Origin: Larus michahellis
Lineage: Eukaryota > Chordata > Aves > Charadriiformes > Laridae
NCBI RefSeq assembly: GCF_964199755.1
Contig: NC_133897.1
Coordinates: forward strand, 120,300,552-120,364,551
Length of the DNA stretch: 64,000 nucleotides
Reading direction: 5' to 3'
The notes below the pieces were generated by a model that made no database searches, was not told the origin of the DNA, and was given only the letters and a program-made list of their open reading frames with translations. The translations under genes and the position numbers were made by a program. Of the stretch, positions 47,367 to 61,100 are shown in pieces; the stretch's first letter is position 1, and the number at the start of each line of letters is the position of its first letter.

Positions 47367-50300
47367 TACAGACCAGCTGTATTCTTACTGGAGGCAATGC
47401 AATGATTGGGATTGGTGTCAGTGGAAATGGTTCAGTAGGTCTAACACTGGGTATAACAGGTTAAGGTTAGCTCAGAAAGCAGGAGATTGGAATTTCCCAT
47501 ACTTCTCCCATTGCTCTGCTTCTGCAGATGACTAACTCTGCAGCACGTTCCACCTGGATGTCATTCAGCGCCCTCACCTCTTTGGACAGGTCTCTCCTGG
47601 TTCCACCACCACGTTTTATTGACCCCTACCAGTAGCAGATTTGCACCATCTTCCTTCAAAAGGGCTAGTTCCCAAGGTGTTATTTGTTTGGAATCACCAG
47701 TTGCTGGAAGTTAGTCACTAAGTTTAAAAAAGAAACCTTAAGAACAGTTTATTTACCAGCTCAGTAAGACAGAGGTAAAATGGAAAAGGCCGTGGGCCCA
47801 GAGGAAAGCTGTGGCCTTTGGAAGACCTGCAGTACTGATGTTAGAGGCACCTGCAGCGGAGGAGAGCCCCCCACTGTTGTGTGTGATAGCTGAGTGGGAA
47901 ACCAGCTGTGCCTGTGGCATTAGGGCCCCTCTGCAATTGAATGAACGTATCAAAGGGCTCCATCAGAGTCTGCAAAGAAGAGCTACTTGAAGCAAATTTC
48001 ACTCTGCTGCTGCCACTCTGTCTTGATTGATATGAACAAGTCTTATCTTCAAAAATATGTATAGCTAACACGAGTATTTCTATAATCACTTCAGATTGTA
48101 TCTTAGAAAGGAAGACAATTTTGCCTGCCCCTCCTCCTCCTCCTCTCTTGTTGCCTCCACCCTGGAAGTCTTATGCATGGTTAAAGCATATGCTAAATGT
48201 GTGAGGAAAAAAAAGCACCTTCCAAGTCTTCATGCCTTTGACAGCAAAGCAGCTGTATATATCCCTCTTCTTTAAAGGTATGAATTAGAACTGAAGAACT
48301 ACTACTCCAAAATCTCTTGCCTTTTGACAGATATTTTTTGTGTGTGGTGGTTATGGTTGTCAGCAGCAGTTTGTTGAGTTCTTAAGAATATTTGATATTG
48401 CAGGGAAGGACCATCTTTTTTTTCTCTCAAACAGGGGGGAATCCAGGAAGGGAATGACTGCCCTGGCCATGCACATCTATGCCTACATTTTCACTTTGAC
48501 TCATCTGATCTTGCAGTCCTTATTCAACAGTACAGATTTTGCAGGCTCTAAAAGGCAGAGCTGCACATTCAGGGATGAAATCCGTTATCTCTGCGATCTA
48601 AGTACTGATACTCAACTCTTGGCCCAGATACGGCAGCAGCGCTAGGGGATGACACAGTATAAAAAAAGAAAATAAAATTCTCCCCCAAGACATGTTGAAT
48701 GTGACTGTGGCTATACAGGGAGTGAATCTGATCCTGCATTTTTTGAACAGGTATTAGACTGATTTTTAGGACAGCCAGCAAAGGTTTTGGTTTTAAAAGC
48801 TGTTACACACAAAGAAAAAAACTCTAAATACCAGGAGCTGGCTACAAAAGCTCTGGGGAGAGCAACACAAGAGACCAATAGCCACAGGAGGATAGAAAAA
48901 TGCAGCAGATTTTGATGAAGAAAAACATCCCCTAAACAAGGAGGAATAAAATGGGAAAGAAATAAAGAGAACTGACTTTAGGTTAGAGCCAATTCACATA
49001 GGTTGACCAACCGTAATCAATTGCCTTGTTGGTGGTCTTTAAATAAAGGTCAGACAAAATTGTACCGAAATCAACATGGGGATTATTTAAGTGCTTATTT
49101 AAGACAGTGGGTTGCCTGTGGGAGGCAGTGCTCAGTGCTAGTTTCACTGTATTTCTAATAGTGCTTAATTAGTTTATTATTGCATTTGGAATTACTCCTT
49201 TCTTAGAGACTTTAAAGTCTTTTTGTACTGTTCAAAACTCTCTTCCATCCACGTATCTGCCCAGAGCTGCCACAGAAACATAAATTTTTGAGTTCAAATT
49301 CTATATTGTCATCTTTGCATCTATCAAAGACCTAACCAATAAGCTCCTATGCAAATGATCAATCAAAATATCACCCTCTGCTCCATTAGTCAATGCTCGT
49401 CTTCTGCCACTATCATTGAAGCAACGCGCCATGAGCTCCATGCACTTAAGAACCTTGTCATTCCAAGATTGATGATGAAATCATGGCTGTTTACCCTTTG
49501 GCAAGCTTAGTTATCACGCATGGGGTGACAAAAATATTTATCTAGAATGGTCTGCTGACCTTCTGTTCCCACAGAAGTTGGATAATTGGAAAACATGTGC
49601 AGTAACATAGTCTGAATGGTTGCACAACAGAAGTCTGTACAGCTTCTGAATGTAACTTATGTAGATTGATAAAAAACTTTTGGAGCAGGGACAGCATTGC
49701 TGTATATTCTCTTGTTTCCGTAACACACTAAAATGCCTTAAATCAGGTATACAAGCTTAAGGACAGTTTCCTTGTGGTTGAGAATGCACAGTATCTCTTT
49801 GCTAAAATACCTCATGTCCTTATGCACCCAAGGAAGAAGCTGAAATCTTCCAGTATGGGACTTTAGTACATCAAAAATATATTTTTTTTTCCAATCTTGC
49901 ACCTCATGCCTGTGCAAGACTTGGCAGCTGAACCATTTAAAGCCTCTAGATACAATATGTGAAAGAAATGTCCCTGTGAAAGGCTTAGGTTGAAAATGCT
50001 GTACTCCTTAGAGAAAGCAGCTTAAGACCAATTGTTTTTTGAGACCAAAAAAGGGACCCGTGAGTAGCCAACACAGGTCCCCTTCAGAAACTTGTTGTTC
50101 TCGTGTTTGTTAGGTGTTAGGTAGCCTTCAGCTCAGCCATTTCACCACCTAAGAGCACTTCAGCCCCGGCACCCGTGACCGTCAGCCAGCTGTATGCTGC
50201 AGGAACCAGGGGGGTTGGAAGGCACCATTGAGCAGCTGTTGTCATCGCCAATCTGACACCATAAAAAAAACCGAGAGAAGGAGCGCTAGATGAGAATGGT

Positions 50301-51681
50301 GGAGCTAGCTAGCTGCTGCTTGGCTGATTGCCACCCTGCCATCCCATCGTGGTGTCCAGCGTCAGGCTGTGTACAGGATTTGAGCTCATTGAACGAAGCG
50401 TGTTGTTTCAGACAGCTCATCTTTTTCTCTTGGCAATGAAGCTGTCATTTCCCGAGGGGCTTGCCTTCAGGAAAGTCTGTGGGACTAAGGAGGAGAAGAC
50501 ATTTTCTAGGAGTGCTGGTGTGGGAAGTGAGCCTTGGTTTGTGGAGCAGGAAAGCAGATCGACCAGCACTCTATAACGGAGCTGCAAGGAGAGACTACCT
50601 TGACCTACTGAAAGAGTTAGATGCTTGACTTAAGCTGCTGTATGTATTTTAGGGTCTAACTGGAACTTTCACGAAAATAATTCTCCGTATCTGAACAATT
50701 CACTGTCCATTATCATTACTGTGAGTTTAAGCCTAATTTTACACAGGGCTTGAAATGGGAGCACTGTTGCGTCCTTGTACTGCGCTACACGATATAAATA
50801 TATAAGGAGCACAGCAACATACAGACCTACTTTAGGATTGAGGCTCCTCTGAAAAGTGTCCTTTAAGGCAAAATTGATTTCATAATATGCGAGTACTGTA
50901 GGGAACATTTTCCACTCTTTTTTACAGAGAGTGTGCAAGCTGGTCTCTATCTTTCACAAAATGGTATTTGATATGAACTATTATTAGCTGAAAAAGATAA
51001 TCTGTTCAGTGAAACATGTTCATTTTCTGGTCCTAAATTGTTTCTGTTCCCTAAAAGCACCAATCCCACAGCAATTCAGAACACAGGCTCTGCTAATGTT
51101 ATGCTTGACGCACATATTTATCAATCTGATAATTATGCTTAAAATAAGGGAGGGAAACACAAAAAGGCTGACTGAGAAAGAATTCTGATCAAATGCTAGA
51201 GGCAGACACTGTTCATGTCTGCTAGCACAGAGGTTTACAAGAAAACAGAAAGATAAAATGCAATTTTACATTTTATTCAGTGCTGTTTATTCAGCTCTTT
51301 TTCCCTAAGAATCATTATCAATATTCTGTAGTTATTTATGCTTCCATTTCTGATGGAGCTTGGGCTTGGTCAGCAAATCTTTTCTAGAATAAAGCATTTT
51401 TTCTTTTTTATATCTGCTCACAGATGTTTTAGGAGGAGATATTGATTATCCTGTAAATGGACAAGAAAGCAGTTGCTTTTGAACCAGAGGCTTGTTTTCC
51501 TCATTACAGCTCTAAACCACTTGCTGTTTTTTTAACCCTATTCAATCCTCTGGTTCTGTTTCGTCAAGTTCCCTTAAGGCTTTTTTTCTTCAGCCTCTCC
51601 TCTCTCAAATCCTTGAGGCTGCAAAATTCCTAGGGTATTTCACTACTCGTGCTGCGCAGCGCTGAGAAAACTGAGGGATGA
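47367..51681. other. unique non-coding stretch, no gene seen
   Basis: About 4.3 kb without a recognisable gene or transposon. A short CTC/TCC run lies at about 48130-48146. Frames of 62-101 codons (for example 48340-48645) are unremarkable. The stretch 50640-50900 is complex and repeat-free but contains no named feature. Confidence 0.5.
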
Positions 51682-51703
51682 GTGTGTGTGTGTGTGTGTG
51701 TGT
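51682..51703. repeat. (GT)11 microsatellite
   Basis: A pure GT dinucleotide repeat of 22 bp between GGGATGA and TCGTTTC. Being uninterrupted, it is likely to be polymorphic. Confidence 0.95.
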
Positions 51704-51777
51704 TCGTTTCTATATATGCTTTGAAAACTTAGTGATGCAGCCATACTGCCACGCAGATATTATTGGTGATACGCTTT

Positions 51778-52165
51778 TGCGGTGGGTTGGCCTCGGCTGG
51801 CCACCAGGTGCCCACCCAGCTGCTCTTTCACTCTCCCTCCTCAACAGATGGGGGAGAAAATAAGACAGGGTCAAGATACAGACAGGGAGATCACTCACCA
51901 ATTACTGTCACAGGCAAAATGGACTCAGCTTGGGGAAAATTAATTTAATCTATTGCCAATTAAAAACAGAGTAGAATAGCTCCAGCATGGGTGCCCTATG
52001 GGCCACAGACCCTGCCAGAAAACCAGCTCCTGCGAGGGCTCCTCTCCAAGGGCTGCAGCTTCCTTTAGGGCATGTTCACCTGCTCCACCGTGGTCCTCCA
52101 TGGGCTGCAGGGGGACAATCTGCTTCACCGTGGTCTTCTCCAGGGGCTGCAGGGGAATCTCTGCT
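51778..52165 (+). mobile_element. avian ERV/LTR-type repeat fragment, internally deleted
   Basis: The block opens TGCGGTGGGTTGGCCTCGGC and continues CCAGGTGCCCACCCAGCTGC, CACTCTCCCTCCTCAACAG, GGGAGATCACTCACCAATTA, then TGGGGAAAATTAATTTAATC. From about 51980 it becomes a series of GGGCTGCAG-containing modules. This is the layout of a widespread avian ERV-associated repeat. As I recall the family, a segment is missing at about 51975-51980, where the AATTTAATC...AGAATAG part joins straight onto the module region. Near the right end two modules repeat with a 40-bp period (CACCGTGGTC at 52086 and 52126, each followed by GGGCTGCAGGGG). Similarity fades after about 52155-52165. There is no retroviral coding capacity. 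No target-site duplication was found. Confidence 0.7.
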
Positions 52166-54278
52166 CTGAAAATCTTAGAAAGCTGATTTTTTGTCATCGG
52201 TATCAAAATACCGTGACCTGAATCTTAAGAGAAAAGTAGTAGGCTGAGAACAAGAGCCAGTTAATAAGTGCCTTTTTTTCTTGTTAAACCAAGAAGGATT
52301 GGCCTCCTGAATAAGTAATTCACAGCCCTACCAGCTTCCTAAAGACCTGTTTGCACTGGTTGCATCAGATAAAGCTGGAAGTTCATGAGCATGAAAAACA
52401 AAGGCATTGTAGGAGACAGAGAAGTGAGGGCTGAAACATCAGAGGAGTGAAGAGGTAGCAGAAGTGAACGGAGGTATCCTGTCTTTATTTGGGCATTACA
52501 AGATCTGGGTGGCCACAGAGCACATCATATGAGGCAGTCGTAAATTTCTGAACTAGAAAGTTCATTGTAAGCATACTCTTATTTTTGTCTCCCAAGCACT
52601 GCAAACTTTTGCAACAGACACACGTTTTTAAGTGAAAATGTGTGATTGAAAATAAAAATCTTAGCATCTGCAGGCTGAAGGGCAATTTGGAGGGTGAGGC
52701 AAGCATTGCTTTTAGCAGAAAAAAATGCCTGAACTAGGAAGAGATTTAATATCCAGAAGCTGGTGTTATAATAACCCACAAGTGTTGTAACACAATATCA
52801 CATACCATCTAAGTCTTGGGCCACCATCATTCTTTACATGGACAGTCATGGGCTCAACTTTTGCTTTGCAGTAATGAGCATGAATATCAAGGTCTGTGAA
52901 GTTACACTTGTGTAAAAACTGTGTGGCTAGAGGTTGTCATTTAGACAAGTGATGAATGGAATCACAGTAATCTTTAAAAGTATTCTTGAAGGGAGCTTGA
53001 GGCATAGCATCTCCTAGAGTCAGCACTTCTTAAAACAACACCATTAATGAACGCATAACAAAAGCATTTCATATCGCCCACTCTAAAGAAAAGGCATTTT
53101 GCATCTTCTTGCCTCTTCCGTGAAATAGACCAACAGTTTTCTATGGCAATATCCTACCACATACTTCCAGTCGCTGAGAATAAAGCACATTCCAACTGAC
53201 ATGTTGAAATAGTGGCTCACCGGGGCGCAGCGTGGAAGGCTCTGCTTCCTCCCCTGACAAGTGCTATCTAAGAGGCAGCACGCTGCCCTGCTGTACGCCT
53301 ATCAGCGTGAATAGCTTTACGCACCTTCCCTTTCCTTTTCTGTGTTTACAGCGGGGCTGTAATTGACCCCTACTGCTTCACACCTCCCTTCCCGAAAGGC
53401 TGAACAGCTTCCAGGCTGTGGTAGGACCCTGTCTCCCCACCAGGCTGGCACTCAGGCATTAAATTCTTTGACAGAGCACTTCATACACACAACTGTTGGA
53501 AGAATTTGAAGAATCTGACCAGCAGCAAATGATTGGTTGGGTTAAGCTTTGAAGCTGGGAATTATGGTCCACTAATGTGCTGCTTGGGAGCTTTGGGGCT
53601 ATTCCCAGTCCAAGCCAAAACCAAAAAGGATTTACATCCATTTCCCTCTTGTTTCTTGAAGTATATTCCAGGCTGAGCCATCAGTGTAAGACAGTAAGAC
53701 AACGACCTCTCAGTCAATGTAATACAGTGCAGTAGGGATTACTTTTCTCTTTCAGGGAAGGACTTTCTCAGCTAAAGATGAACAGCCATCAAGTGAAAAT
53801 TCTGTTTTGCCTGGAGTGTTTTGCAGGTCTGGAAACTACTTTGTGTATTGGGGTGCCCATGAGAGCCTGGAGGGACAGTCACCCCGGAGAATGGGTATGT
53901 GGGTACCCATCATTCTGGGACTGGACTCGGCTCCCCTCATGGCCCTTCTAAATCCTGCGTCGCAAAAACCACATGCTCAGAACTACTAATCAATTTATAC
54001 CTGTAAATATAAAGCAAGTTAAATTAACAAAATTCTCAACTAGTGTAAATTAGCCTAGCCTGAATGGTTTCAGTAGCTATGCAAAACTGACACAAGAGAT
54101 AGGGGAATCTGCCCCAATATACAAAATATTAAATAGTAGAATATATTACATATGTGCGTGTGTGTGTTTTCACATCCATATAACCAGAATACTATCACAG
54201 CATTCTGTTCTAACCTTTTTTAAACTCAACCTCAAAATGGACCAAGCTGATCAGATTTTGAGGATACCAGGTTTTATT
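52166..54278. other. unique non-coding stretch
   Basis: No gene recognised. A short TGTGTGTG tract lies near 54160-54169. Frames of 60-73 codons on both strands look like chance. Confidence 0.5.
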
Positions 54279-54296
54279 AAAAAAAAAAAAAAAAAA
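54279..54296. repeat. poly-A run (18 nt)
   Basis: An A homopolymer after GGTTTTATT. The upstream sequence does not resemble a known processed transcript, so a retroposed pseudogene is not claimed. Confidence 0.9.
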
Positions 54297-57200
54297 CAAA
54301 AGGGAAAAAAGTTTGTAATGCATGAAGCTCTATCTCAGCAATATCATTTCCTAACTATGGCAAGAAGTGCATATGGCTACTATTCAGAGCTGAACTGGAA
54401 CAGATCTGAGGTTGGGTGGCACTGAGGTGACTCTGACAAGATGAGCCATTCAGAGGTGGTGTCATTAAAAAGAATGTGCCATTTTCTGACAGAACTGAAC
54501 ATAGTACTTTGCGTACCAAAAGACAGAAGAAATAAATAGCATTTTACCTAGAACTTTTCTCATTTCTCTCAGAACTCCAATTAAAAAAAACATGATTCCT
54601 CTCAGCTACTGAATTATTCTTGCTTTTAAAACCTTCCTTTTCCCTTTAGCTTCTGATGATTGACTCTCCCTGTAAACTGCTTTGTAATACTCTGTATGGA
54701 GGACAGTATATAAAAAATAAATTGCATTGAGTTTGATCCAAACATCATTTGACTCAAAATTACACTGAGGTTTTGGGCTGGTTTTTTCCCCTCTCCCCAT
54801 TTCTAGGTCTGACGGGCAAGCCAAATCATTTCTATTTGCTATCATAAAGGCTAAATAAAAGGGCAAACAACTCATTGCTGTTTCAATAAAATTCATGTTG
54901 TTATTTCAAAAAGTAGTTCTGCTTTGTCAGCCCCCGCCCCCATCTATTCATTCATCCATGGTGCCACTTGGATCACTGTCGTGTTTGCATATTACAGAGT
55001 CTGCAGAAATTATGGGATCAGGTTATACCTCTTTTGGTAAACCTGATCACTGGAGAACGAGTGAGTCCGTTGGAAAATTAGCTTTTATTTACAACACCGA
55101 CAACAGTGAAAAGATGTAGCTTCTTGCTGTTGTACTGAGGTTATTACCTTCCTTGTGGTAAATCTCAGGACACCCAATTAAAGTTAACTCACGGCTTGCA
55201 ACAAGCAGCCTGTAAAGTTTGCTGGGAAGAGCTGCCATATTGTCATTCAAAGTACTTCATACTAAACAGTGCAAGGCGGTGACAAAACATCTAATTGTCT
55301 GATTACACTGTACAAATAGTTTCTTACATGTACTGAATTTTGCGTACCATCAATGAATACAGACTGTGTTCATCACTGACTCACATAAACAAATAAAAGA
55401 AAATAGGATAGAACAATGGGTTTCAGCTACTATTGTTCCCAAACAGCAGAGATATTTTTGCTAGTACTCAGAAATAAACAGACCTCTTCAGCAAAGTGGG
55501 AATTCTGGTGACGTCTAGCTCAGGAACGGAATTTTCTGTCCTGGTTCTAATCCTGCATGACGCACGTGGTGGCCAGAGACCGTCCATCTTCATGGCCAAA
55601 ACCAGGGCACCGTGCTGAGAGCTGTGCACCAGCTGTTGGCGGAGGTGGTGCTTCTTGGAGTAAAAAGATTTTCTATGAGACGTCGAAGAACAAAATGTAC
55701 CCTCAGGCTTAGTATTTCACATTTGCCCACCCCTGGCAATGTGGGGTGAACCAGGTTGGGCATTAGCAGCTGCTTCATCAGAAGTGCTTGTGCCTTTTCT
55801 CTTACCCTGGAGAGATCCCATCAGAACTACCCGGGAGCCGCAGTGGAAGCTCAGACCCGGGTAGTTAAAGGAAATGGACACGTTTCAGTTTTATGCCCAG
55901 GTTTATCCCACAGCTGCTCATTTGTCTGAGCAATACAACCAGTGAAAAAGGCAGAAGAGCATCAGCAAGGAAGCTGCGCTATTTTCCCATCAGCTCTTCT
56001 TTTCTGCTGATTAGGCTTTACCACGGCTGGCCTGCCAGCCCATCGCACACGCAATACATCTGGTACTGTATACGCCAAACTAAACATGGGTAAGGTGCTC
56101 AGATTTCTTTTACTACAGTTTGTGGCAAGACAGAGGGAGGAAAAGGGGGCCTTGGCTATCTTATGACAATAACAATTTCAGAGGAGGCAGTTTTTTACTG
56201 TGCCACTACTGCGCTGTGAGTATCTTCACATCAGCCATAGCGTAGCCCCACTTCTTCGCCGTCCCAACTGTCAAACCATTAAACATAAATTGTGGCCTCA
56301 AGGGACCCTCTTTTCCAGAAGGGAGAAGCAATTTAGCCTCCATAACGCATCAGTCTCCAGCTTGTCCTCAAAGGGCTGTCAATTGTCCTGAATTATGTAT
56401 AAAATCAATGCGAGGTGCCGTCTGCCAGAGATGGGTTGACATTAGCAATTTCATTTTCACTGAGGGGGGTCACAAGTCCCAAATCTTCATGACCACAGAA
56501 TAAGTGCCCGTTCCATCCCCACTTCTCCAGTTCCAAAATTATACCCATTTTGTTGCAGTTTTAGAATTACAGAAAGGTCACAACAGGATGATGCTGTCAT
56601 GGAAGACCTCTTTTAAATGCAATGGGCAAATTTATACGCTGTTGTCAATGGGGTATTATTATAATCTGTCCTTTTCTACTCTAATTTCCTGATACTCTTT
56701 ATTAAATGGACATTCACAAACATATTTTTTTTGTGGGGGATCCCACACAGTGTTATATTCAAGTAACAAAAATTAGCACTCTTAAGACTCGCAAGGACTT
56801 TCAAGTGGTGGAGAAAATCTCCCCTGCAATAAGATGCACAAATACACCGAAGTATGACATATTCATGTGAGTTGGGAGGACAAACAACCTTGTGATGATC
56901 TTCAGGGAAGCCTGATGTTTTATTTGATGCTGATTATGAATCCTGTCCTTGTAAAATCACCATCACTGTGAGGGTGTATTGAATGATCAGGGACTGCAGC
57001 CCACAGAGCTACAATAAATACTTACACGGCATATAGCTCATGACCCAGCACTTCACTATATGCTTTTTCAATTGTATGTATGACTGCAGCAGTGTTGAAA
57101 TCTAATTTCACGGAGTCATCTTTTCCCTCTCCTCTAGAATGGCAGCTGATCTGATATCCCCGTGACAGCTACTAAAGGTTCGAGTGTCTAGTGGTCTTTG

Positions 57201-58128
57201 AGACCATCAACCAACAAAATTGCCATCAAAATTCTCTTCCAAATACCCAGTTCTGAAACAGCTTTCTGTAAAACCTCATTTAAATAGGGTCGCCTGTCAT
57301 CACAGCACGGTCCAGAGTTCAGCAACTTAGTGAATACAGTGAGTTGTAATAAACATAAAGTCATTAAAGGATATTTTTCAAAAAGAAGTCAACTGACACT
57401 TGAGAACAACTTGAAATTGTTATGTCAGTCTCCATTTTCTGAAACAAAGATATTCGTGCTTGTATTACTGGTTATCCAAGGTTATTTAGCTTCATATACT
57501 ACTGTATATGGCTGCAGAAATATTACAGGTGTAAATGTTTTCTCTGAGACAAATGCAGATTTGGGAGCATCCACAACAGGAGCATCTCCATTGACTGAGG
57601 AGCTTTGTCACTGAACCCACTTTTGAAGGGCTGTATCCTGCCACTCTTAGTTATGCTCTGTAACGCATTGCTCCAGCAGACACGTTGACACTACTGGATT
57701 TCAAAGTGGCAAAATTTTTCATGAGAACTTGACCTGATGGACTGCTATTCAGCAAGAGGGTTTGCCTTCCGGTCCCTGAAGTACAAGGCTGAAGGCTTGT
57801 GCTCAAAATGTTTCTTTTTGGTCCTCGTCCTGTATGAAAACCTTATTGCCATTTGAGTCTTGCCTTCAAAGGCTGAGTGGGAAAGTCCAGCAAACAATTT
57901 ATTTTGTGAATAACTGCAAAGGATTCGTGATCTGTTTCCTTCAGGATAAAATCTAGAGCTTTCCAGAGATTTTCATAGCAAAATTCAAGAGGCTGTTTTC
58001 AAAAGAATGGCGTTCGCTTGGCATATAAAATACCAAGGCACCGTTCCCTGTTCCTGAGCACGGACTGGGGCTTTTTACATCCCAAACAGTAGTTGAGGCT
58101 TTAGTCTTTTCTCAGGAACAGCAAATAT
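54297..58128. other. unique non-coding stretch, no gene seen
   Basis: No gene or transposon recognised in about 3.8 kb. Frames such as 54606-54896 (minus) and 57330-57614 (plus) have no family resemblance. Confidence 0.5.
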
Positions 58129-58152
58129 TTAATTAGTCATAGGACTAATTAA
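58129..58152. repeat. 10-bp-arm palindrome with paired TAATTA sites
   Basis: TTAATTAGTC (58129-58138), loop ATAG, GACTAATTAA (58143-58152): the arms are exact reverse complements. Each arm contains TAATTA, the classic homeodomain core, so the structure presents two inverted homeodomain-type sites 14 bp apart. Confidence 0.9.
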
Positions 58153-61100
58153 CAACAAGGAAAAACAGGAAACACAAAAGCAACTAACTCGAAGTTAGAG
58201 CTTGGATTTAAGAGACTCTGCAGTCAGATTATTCAGGCTCTAGTCAGTGTGAATTCTTGCCACACAAAAAAATGGGAAGATCAAAAAACTCGGCCATAGC
58301 CCAGAATTCTTCTGCTATGAGACACGACAGCAGAGCAGGTCTTTGAAGTTGCCTCTCCCATTCCACGAGGAGTTTTTAAGGGTTGGTTTTACTTTTTTTG
58401 GTTGTTTTTCTTGGTTGCCTTCATTCTGCCCAAATGAGGAAAAATCAGTTCTCAGAAAGATAGGGCACAGAATATTGCTTCCTGACTAGGTCAGGCTAAA
58501 AGATTCATTTTCGTTTATTTCTCAGTTTATCTTAAAATAACCTTGCTGAGCAAACTGCTCTTTATTAACTTCAAGACAAAACATACCAGCAATGATTCTA
58601 TGTTTTTAGTGTAATTCCCTCTAATCATCCCAGCACAAAAACTCTGCTTGTTTTTATAACTGCTTTATACAATGCCACCAGTAATGAATGTTCTAGAATT
58701 GGAACATAATTTTGATTATCTGGCCATTACTTTTGATGTATGGAGCACAGAGACAGCTGGGGTTTTATAAGCTCCCCCTGCAGTACTGCAGATAACAAAT
58801 GTAATGTAATAATCAAACTTCTGTAACATGGAACCCAGAAGGGGTGGGCCCACAGATCTGTCTATCTATACATACCCACATCAACAAATTTAATCTTCAG
58901 AAGCAGGAGTATAAAAGTAATTTGCACGATGCTACCATTCATTACTCATACCCAGAGCGAAATATGTTGCTTTCAGAACCAGTATTTAGGCTCTGTGGGA
59001 GGGGGTGAACCACCTGAAGGTGGTTTCACGAAATTACATAAATGCGTACCACCATGAGGTTTACAAATGTATTAGGGTTAAAAAAAAAAAATCCTCTCTA
59101 AAGAAACTGATTTTAAGAAATAGGAATAAATATAAGCCATTTTGAACGATGCAAAATCAATTTTTTTTCTGGGTGCCACACAGGAAAATACAAAGGCAAC
59201 AAGAACTTTCCCCACTAAAAGGAAAAAAAAAAAATCAGCCGCTTCAAGGAAGAAGAGTTTGACCATTTTGTTCAGTTACAGGAGGTTGATCAAAGGTCTG
59301 AAAACAGCAGCAAAAGAGCTGGTTACACAAACTGAAAACGGGGAAGAGGAAAGCAGAAACATTCTCTTGGGCTTGCCAAGAGAACTAAGAAAGTAGAATT
59401 TGTTAATGCAAACCAAAAGGGGTTTAAAAATGTATACTAGGAGAGGAAAATGCGGCAAGCACCAACAGTAATTCATAAACCAGAGGGCATGCCCTTCGTT
59501 AATAAGAGACAAATGGTCCTAAATACTTTCTAAAAATCGGTCTCTCATAAGGTGGGGGGAGGAGAAGAAAGATGAAAGCATTGAGAAAATAACGATCACC
59601 TCATCCAGGTAGTGGCTGGTTGTAAAGGTGATAAGGGAACGGTGGGGAGGACTGAGGTGAGACTTGTGGGTGCCCGTGAGCTCCAGGTTTTGCGTTTCAG
59701 GAGTGGTATGTGGGTGGCTTTCGGGTGCTCAGGGAAGAGGGGCAAGAGAGCTGCGACTACACTTAAATCCTCTGAGCGCCAGCAGTTCCATCACACACAC
59801 ACAGATGCATTCTCTGCAGCCAGAGCTACGCGGGGAGCAGTTCAGAGAGCACATGCCCACCACCTCACCCTGACTGACCTTTCAAAAAGCTCTATGGGGG
59901 TTGCAACTTCCCATTATCACCACATTAGCGTATGCTCTTCTGTGACAGAAAAATCAAAAGAGCATACGAATCTGAAATCTAAGTAGCTACTGTGTTACTG
60001 GCAATTGCTGGCTCTGTTGATGTTCTAGAAATCCACAGAGGTTGCAGGGGAAAAATGCTGTTGGGGACAGTAAACTTTGAAAAGGAAGACAAGTCCTCCC
60101 AGCTATTGCTGTGTTGAGAACACATCCTGCAGTCCACAGCAAAACACCCAAACCAAAACAAGACTGAGGCCTCGATTCTTTGAGGCTGTAAACTGAAGAA
60201 TATGTAGAGCCTGATTTGAGATATGGCACTGTTCAACTATGTAGGTAAACTGAGGGCAAAAATTGTGAAAGCTCGGTGGTGGCACGTACCCCAGCAGGAA
60301 AAGCAGCAGCATGACACCGGGAGCTCCGGAGAAGAGGCTTCTCCAAGTCCTCCACTACACCAAAAAAGCCATTTGGCCAGTACAGAAGCAGCAGCCTGGA
60401 TGGAGAGTGCCTTGACTGATCAAAGGGTCCCTAACAAATGGGATGCTCTTTCCCGATCTGTATGATGGAAGGCACCTTGAGTCCCCGTGGGAAGCGCTTA
60501 GCCTTTTTTCCTGAGCCATTCTTCTCCTCTTCGATTTCCCAGCTGGGCTTTGTTGCTAAGGGGAAAATTTTTTCATTATTCCTGAAGCTTCCTCATTATT
60601 TCTGTGACACATATTAAGTCAAGGGCAATTATCCTATGCTTTAGAGAAACTCCTAGAAAAGATCCTTTCCTACAGTAAAAGTACAGCTTATGTAAAGAAA
60701 TGTGAAGGAAATGAAAAAAGTAAGGACATCGTACAAATCTAGATCATCTCTGGCTGAATGAGGAAAACTGCGTATAAAATAACTCCATTGTGAATTAGGT
60801 ATTAAGGAATTTCAGTGACTTTTCTACATTTTATTTCAATAATTAATATTGACTGAGGTAAAAGCAGGGACTTTGCTTGCACATGCCTGATCCAGAAAGG
60901 TAAATCTGCCAAAAGCTCACTACTCCCGCTAGAAAGAAGGCTCCTTCAGAAGGTGGGAGTAGCTGTGCAAGGTAAGAATTGGCAGTGGCTTACCTGAGAC
61001 ATCTTGAATGACTACAGACAGGTCTGAGAGACCCTTCTGGGGATGTGTGTCCCATCACCTGCCAGAAGACATTTTCCCTTGCGTGTTAAGGTGAATGAGA

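Noticed and set aside
48130..48146. CTC-repeat as a regulatory or coding repeat
   Set aside because: Only about five triplets in a pyrimidine-rich patch, which is ordinary simple sequence.
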